A stretch of 7,062 bases of DNA from an uncultured Bacteroides sp. (GTDB taxonomy: Bacteria > Bacteroidota > Bacteroidia > Bacteroidales > Bacteroidaceae): NCBI GenBank assembly GCA_947071285.1, contig CAMTFK010000234.1, positions 1 to 7,062 on the forward strand, in the 5' to 3' direction. The position numbers and the translations under genes are program-made. Shown here piece after piece: positions 4,190 through 7,062 of this stretch (the stretch's first letter is position 1; the number at the start of each line of letters is the position of its first letter). Below the pieces are notes generated by a model, which saw nothing but the letters and a program-made list of their open reading frames with translations, did not search any database and had not been told where the DNA came from.

Positions 4190-6958
4190 TTAATGTTTGC
4201 GTTTGCCCAGTGGCTGATTAAAACGATACTTCATTGAGATAACGAAATAGCTGCCTATCTGCTGAGTGTGGCGTTCATACAATCCGTCTGCCATTGTGCC
4301 ACGGTAGTAATTCTTCTGCTGGCTGAGTATATCCACCCAGTTGGCTGACAATTCGGCCTGTTTCTTTTTCAGGAAGCGCCACGTGACGCTTGCATTCCAG
4401 ACGAGTTGGTCGTCGTCTCCCTTGTTGATGTTCGTGCCGTTTCGGAAAGAGTAATTGGCATCCGTTCTCAGTTGTATGTTTCCCGGGATGTCGGCAAAGG
4501 TATTTAGCCCGAAGGTGTAATTGCGGGTATATGTATTTGTTTCTAACAGTGAGTTGGAAGAATGTTGGAAATCCCATCTTCCGTTTAGTTCCAGGTTGCC
4601 CCATTTGGGCTGGTAGTACAAACGCAATTCACTGTTTATCCCCGTGTTGTGGGTGGCGCTACGTTCGGGCTGCTCAGTTTGGTTCTCGTTGATGAGCCCG
4701 ACGTTTTGGGACAGATTACCTCCGGCATTGGCATTGATGCCAAAACTCTTGATACGCTTTTGGTAGCGCAGCATGCCGCCCGCATTCCAGTTTCCGTTTA
4801 TATTGACCGGATAAGTTTCGCGCCCGCCTGTCTGCTGGTTGTAGGTCACTGCACGGGTATAACTGTTGATTCTGCTTTGCAGGTTCAGTGAGGCGAAGAT
4901 GCCTTTATCGGTGTTCTGCGCTTCCAGCCGGAAATATTGGTCGTAGGTTGGTTTCAGGTTAGGGTTACTTCGCGTGATGTTTAGCGGATCACTATTGTTG
5001 GTTGGTGAAATCAAATCCTGTAAAGACGGTTGCTGGGAATTCCCGAAATAGCTGAAGGTTAGCCTGTTCTTCCTTTTCTGCCAGGAAACTCTCAGTGTTG
5101 GACGGAAACCCACAGAATGAATGGCAGTATCCGCCCTTTGCAAACCGGTCTTCTGATCCAAAGTGCGCCGTTCGGGCTGCACGGACAGTCCGAGATTTAC
5201 GTTCCATATGGTATCGGAATAGTTGAGATAGAAATCTATTGCATGTTGCAGGGTAGTGCTGTGGCTTCGGTTGCTGAGGCTGTCAATGTAGTGTGCTTCA
5301 TATCCCGGAGGCAGGAAACCTACTTTTTCCTCCGTCTCTTCCATAAAGCCGGACAAGTCATAAGTATTGCGGTCATCTTGCTGCTTACTATAGTTGAAGT
5401 TGTACGAAAGCTGTGAGCGCAGTTGCTTTGTAAAAGGATGTGTGAACATCAGCCCGATACCTTGTTCCCGGTTGGGCGAAAGAGAGGATGCGTATTGGTT
5501 GCGATAGAGTATGGAGTCCCTATCGGCACTGTTCTTCAGTTGATAATAGGTGGTTGAGGAGATGGAAAAATTCTCGTTTTCACCCTTGTTGTCATTGTAC
5601 TGGGCTGTCAGGCCGATGGAGCTGCCTTTCTTGTTCAGCCGGCGCATGATGTTGGCGTGGAAAGAGTAGCGCTGCTGGTCGCCCCTCATCAGTGAGTTCA
5701 TGGCAATGTCATTTACCTTTTGCTCATTGGGCACGTGGTCGATGCCACTGAAAGGATCCAGTATATTCAGATGGGGATTTTCATTGAACGTGGCCTGACG
5801 GTTGTTATTAGCACTATTATTGCGCATGAGGCTGAAATTGCCGAAGACGTGAACAAAAGTCATGCTGTCTACCTGCCAGCTCAGGCCCATTGTCGCATTC
5901 ATAGTACGACTGCGGTTTGTGTTATTCCCAGCAGAATATTGATATTTGTTTCCGCTCGTCAAGTACTGCTCGTTGTAGGTGGAGGATTCATTGCCCTGAT
6001 TATTATGATAATACATCAGGTTACCGTTGATATTCAATTTCTCGTTGAACTTCTTCATGAAATTCATGGCGACGTTCTCCTGTATGTTATCCTTGTAGCT
6101 GGTCCTCATGTCGAGGTTGCCGGAATGGGCGATTACAGAGAGGTTGTTTCCGTTCTTCTGGAAGTAATTACCCTGCAGGTCGAAGTCCTTTTTATTATGA
6201 TTGCCATATCCGGCTTTCCCCGATACCAGCAGGGTGCCGTTGAACTCCTCTTTGGTTTGCAGGTCGAGCACGTAGTTCTCATCTCCGGTTTTTACTCCTG
6301 TCATCTTTTCCAGCTTACTCTTCTTATCATATACTTTTATCTTGCTGATGATGTTTACAGGCAGGTTCTCCAATGCCATGCGGTTGTCTCCGGCAAAAAA
6401 GGCTTCACCATTCACATTGATTTCCTTGATGGGCAGTCCGTTGTATTTCAGCGTTTTGTTTGCGCTGTCGTATTCCATTCCGGGAATGCGCTTCACGAGT
6501 GCTTCGAGGTATGAACCTTCCGGGGTTTTGTAGGCTGCGGCATTGATAACCGTTGTATCTCCTACCTGGTCCATTTCGCGAATTTGTCCTTTGACCATAA
6601 CTTCGCCCAGTTCAATGCCTTCTTCCAGCAGGATGCTGCCGAGATTAAGGGTGGATGATTTGCCGTCCAGTTGGTGGAAAACGGACTGCATTCCCGTATA
6701 TGAAGTTTTTAATAAGTAATCTGTTCCTTTTTGTGGAATGAATTGAAGATTGAAATGGCCATTCGCATCGCTTGCAGCTCCTTTTACAAAAGTTGAGTCT
6801 TTGCCGGCCAGAATAACGACACTTGCATAAGGCAGAGGTTCTTTGCCGTCTTTGTTCTCTGCTACAATGCACACCTGCCCTTTGACTGTTCTTGTTTTTT
6901 GGGCAAATAGAATAGTCGGGACCAGTAAGAGCAGTAATAGAGTCCAGAATTTGTGCAC
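4190..6958 (-). CDS. Outer-membrane beta-barrel protein, TonB-dependent-receptor-like
   Basis: This 922-residue protein opens with a signal peptide (1-19 or 1-20, FAQK cleavage region). Residues about 24-115 are a carboxypeptidase-regulatory-like beta-sandwich (VKGQV, PYASVVILAGKDSTFVKG, SDANGHFNL). Residues about 130-235 resemble a receptor plug: VGDTTVINAAAYKTPEGS, LVKRIPGMEYD, LPIKEINVNGEAFFAGDNR and IISKIKVYDKK. The remainder, about 240-915, is a long Asn-rich barrel like the OMP_b-brl_3 group. The length is usual for that family. I see no clear TonB box and no SusD neighbour, so a role in nutrient uptake is not shown; the substrate is unknown. The start is GTG (6956-6958). Upstream in frame there are only ATA, CGG, AAA and AAC codons before a stop at 6983-6985, so no ATG is available. 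The last strand (MKYRFN) is followed by a basic tail, GKRKH, instead of ending in an aromatic residue. Confidence 0.87.
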   Translation of the reverse strand: MHKFWTLLLLLLVPTILFAQKTRTVKGQVCIVAENKDGKEPLPYASVVILAGKDSTFVKGAASDANGHFNLQFIPQKGTDYLLKTSYTGMQSVFHQLDGKSSTLNLGSILLEEGIELGEVMVKGQIREMDQVGDTTVINAAAYKTPEGSYLEALVKRIPGMEYDSANKTLKYNGLPIKEINVNGEAFFAGDNRMALENLPVNIISKIKVYDKKSKLEKMTGVKTGDENYVLDLQTKEEFNGTLLVSGKAGYGNHNKKDFDLQGNYFQKNGNNLSVIAHSGNLDMRTSYKDNIQENVAMNFMKKFNEKLNINGNLMYYHNNQGNESSTYNEQYLTSGNKYQYSAGNNTNRSRTMNATMGLSWQVDSMTFVHVFGNFSLMRNNSANNNRQATFNENPHLNILDPFSGIDHVPNEQKVNDIAMNSLMRGDQQRYSFHANIMRRLNKKGSSIGLTAQYNDNKGENENFSISSTTYYQLKNSADRDSILYRNQYASSLSPNREQGIGLMFTHPFTKQLRSQLSYNFNYSKQQDDRNTYDLSGFMEETEEKVGFLPPGYEAHYIDSLSNRSHSTTLQHAIDFYLNYSDTIWNVNLGLSVQPERRTLDQKTGLQRADTAIHSVGFRPTLRVSWQKRKNRLTFSYFGNSQQPSLQDLISPTNNSDPLNITRSNPNLKPTYDQYFRLEAQNTDKGIFASLNLQSRINSYTRAVTYNQQTGGRETYPVNINGNWNAGGMLRYQKRIKSFGINANAGGNLSQNVGLINENQTEQPERSATHNTGINSELRLYYQPKWGNLELNGRWDFQHSSNSLLETNTYTRNYTFGLNTFADIPGNIQLRTDANYSFRNGTNINKGDDDQLVWNASVTWRFLKKKQAELSANWVDILSQQKNYYRGTMADGLYERHTQQIGSYFVISMKYRFNQPLGKRKH

Positions 6959-6985
6959 GTTTTTCCGTATTATTATGACTAGTCA

Positions 6986-6993
6986 CAAAATTA
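6986..6993 (-). promoter_or_regulatory. Probable -7 box of the barrel gene
   Basis: Read on the minus strand this is TAATTTTG, an exact match to TAnnTTTG, 27 bases before the GTG start. Transcription would begin near 6980, with a leader of about 20 bases. No good -33 TTTG is seen at the usual 19-base distance (TATT there), and genomic sequence ends at 7017, so control sites further upstream are missing. Confidence 0.55.
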
Positions 6994-7017
6994 GAGAGTT
7001 TTGTTCGTATCTAATAC

Positions 7018-7062
7018 CTGTCTCTTATACACATCTCCGAGCCCACGAGACATGCGCAGATC
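7018..7062 (+). other. Sequencing adapter (Tn5 mosaic end, Nextera adapter, index), not genomic
   Basis: Bases 7018-7036 are CTGTCTCTTATACACATCT, the 19-base Tn5 mosaic end used in tagmentation libraries. Bases 7037-7051 (CCGAGCCCACGAGAC) are the Nextera read-2 adapter. Bases 7052-7059 (ATGCGCAG) match, from memory, the Nextera XT i7 index N722. The final ATC begins the P7 flow-cell sequence. The order is exactly that of read-through from a short insert, so the assembler extended the contig into adapter. This is not a natural transposon end. Confidence 0.98.

Noticed and set aside
5720..6514. A 264-codon plus-strand open frame inside the barrel gene
   Set aside because: It is antisense to a well-supported gene, has no recognisable domain, and its hydrophobic runs are what results from reading a barrel gene backwards.
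4190..6958. SusC-type nutrient receptor of a polysaccharide utilisation locus
   Set aside because: No SusD gene, glycan enzyme or clear TonB box is visible, and the plug and barrel motifs fit the non-SusC barrel group better.
7018..7036. Tn5-like mosaic end as a natural transposon boundary
   Set aside because: It continues directly into library adapter and index sequence, so it is an artefact.

Overview
The window looks like a stretch of a gut Bacteroidales chromosome, most likely Bacteroides. The evidence is the gene families (DUF3575, DUF5119 and fimbrillin proteins, and an outer-membrane barrel with an N-terminal carboxypeptidase-regulatory-like domain), promoters of the Bacteroidota TTTG / TAnnTTTG type, A-rich leaders mostly without Shine-Dalgarno sequences, and lipoprotein signals typical of the phylum. 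The species cannot be told from the sequence. The last 45 bases (7018-7062) are not genomic: they are the Tn5 mosaic end, a Nextera read adapter and an index left at the end of a contig, so real sequence stops at 7017.

Layout. Bases 1-224 hold no gene I can support. A promoter at about 225-232 precedes a compact plus-strand operon of three genes: a DUF3575 outer-membrane protein (253-1218), a DUF5119 lipoprotein (1224-2177) and a fimbrillin-family lipoprotein (2211-3197). A strong intrinsic terminator (3222-3263) closes the operon. Its T-tract runs directly into a near-ideal Bacteroidota promoter (3261-3291) for an AraC-family regulator (3326-4171). The regulator converges, with an 18-base gap, on a large minus-strand gene for a 922-residue outer-membrane beta-barrel protein (4190-6958). 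That gene's promoter lies just inside the contig edge.

How the genes may work together. The three-gene operon has the content of a type V (FimA/Mfa1-like) pilus locus. The fimbrillin would be the polymerising subunit, exported as a lipoprotein and activated by cleavage after an arginine. The DUF5119 lipoprotein would be the anchor or an accessory subunit, and the DUF3575 protein an outer-membrane accessory factor. Only one fimbrillin is present and no separate tip genes are seen, so the locus is either minimal or relies on subunits encoded elsewhere. The AraC regulator could control the pilus operon, the barrel gene, or neither; the sequence does not decide. The barrel gene has no SusD partner inside the window. 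I see no wholly new system. The points most worth a second look are the matching C-terminal motif in the anchor and the fimbrillin, the perfect Shine-Dalgarno at the first gene junction, the cysteine-rich regulator, and the adapter contamination.
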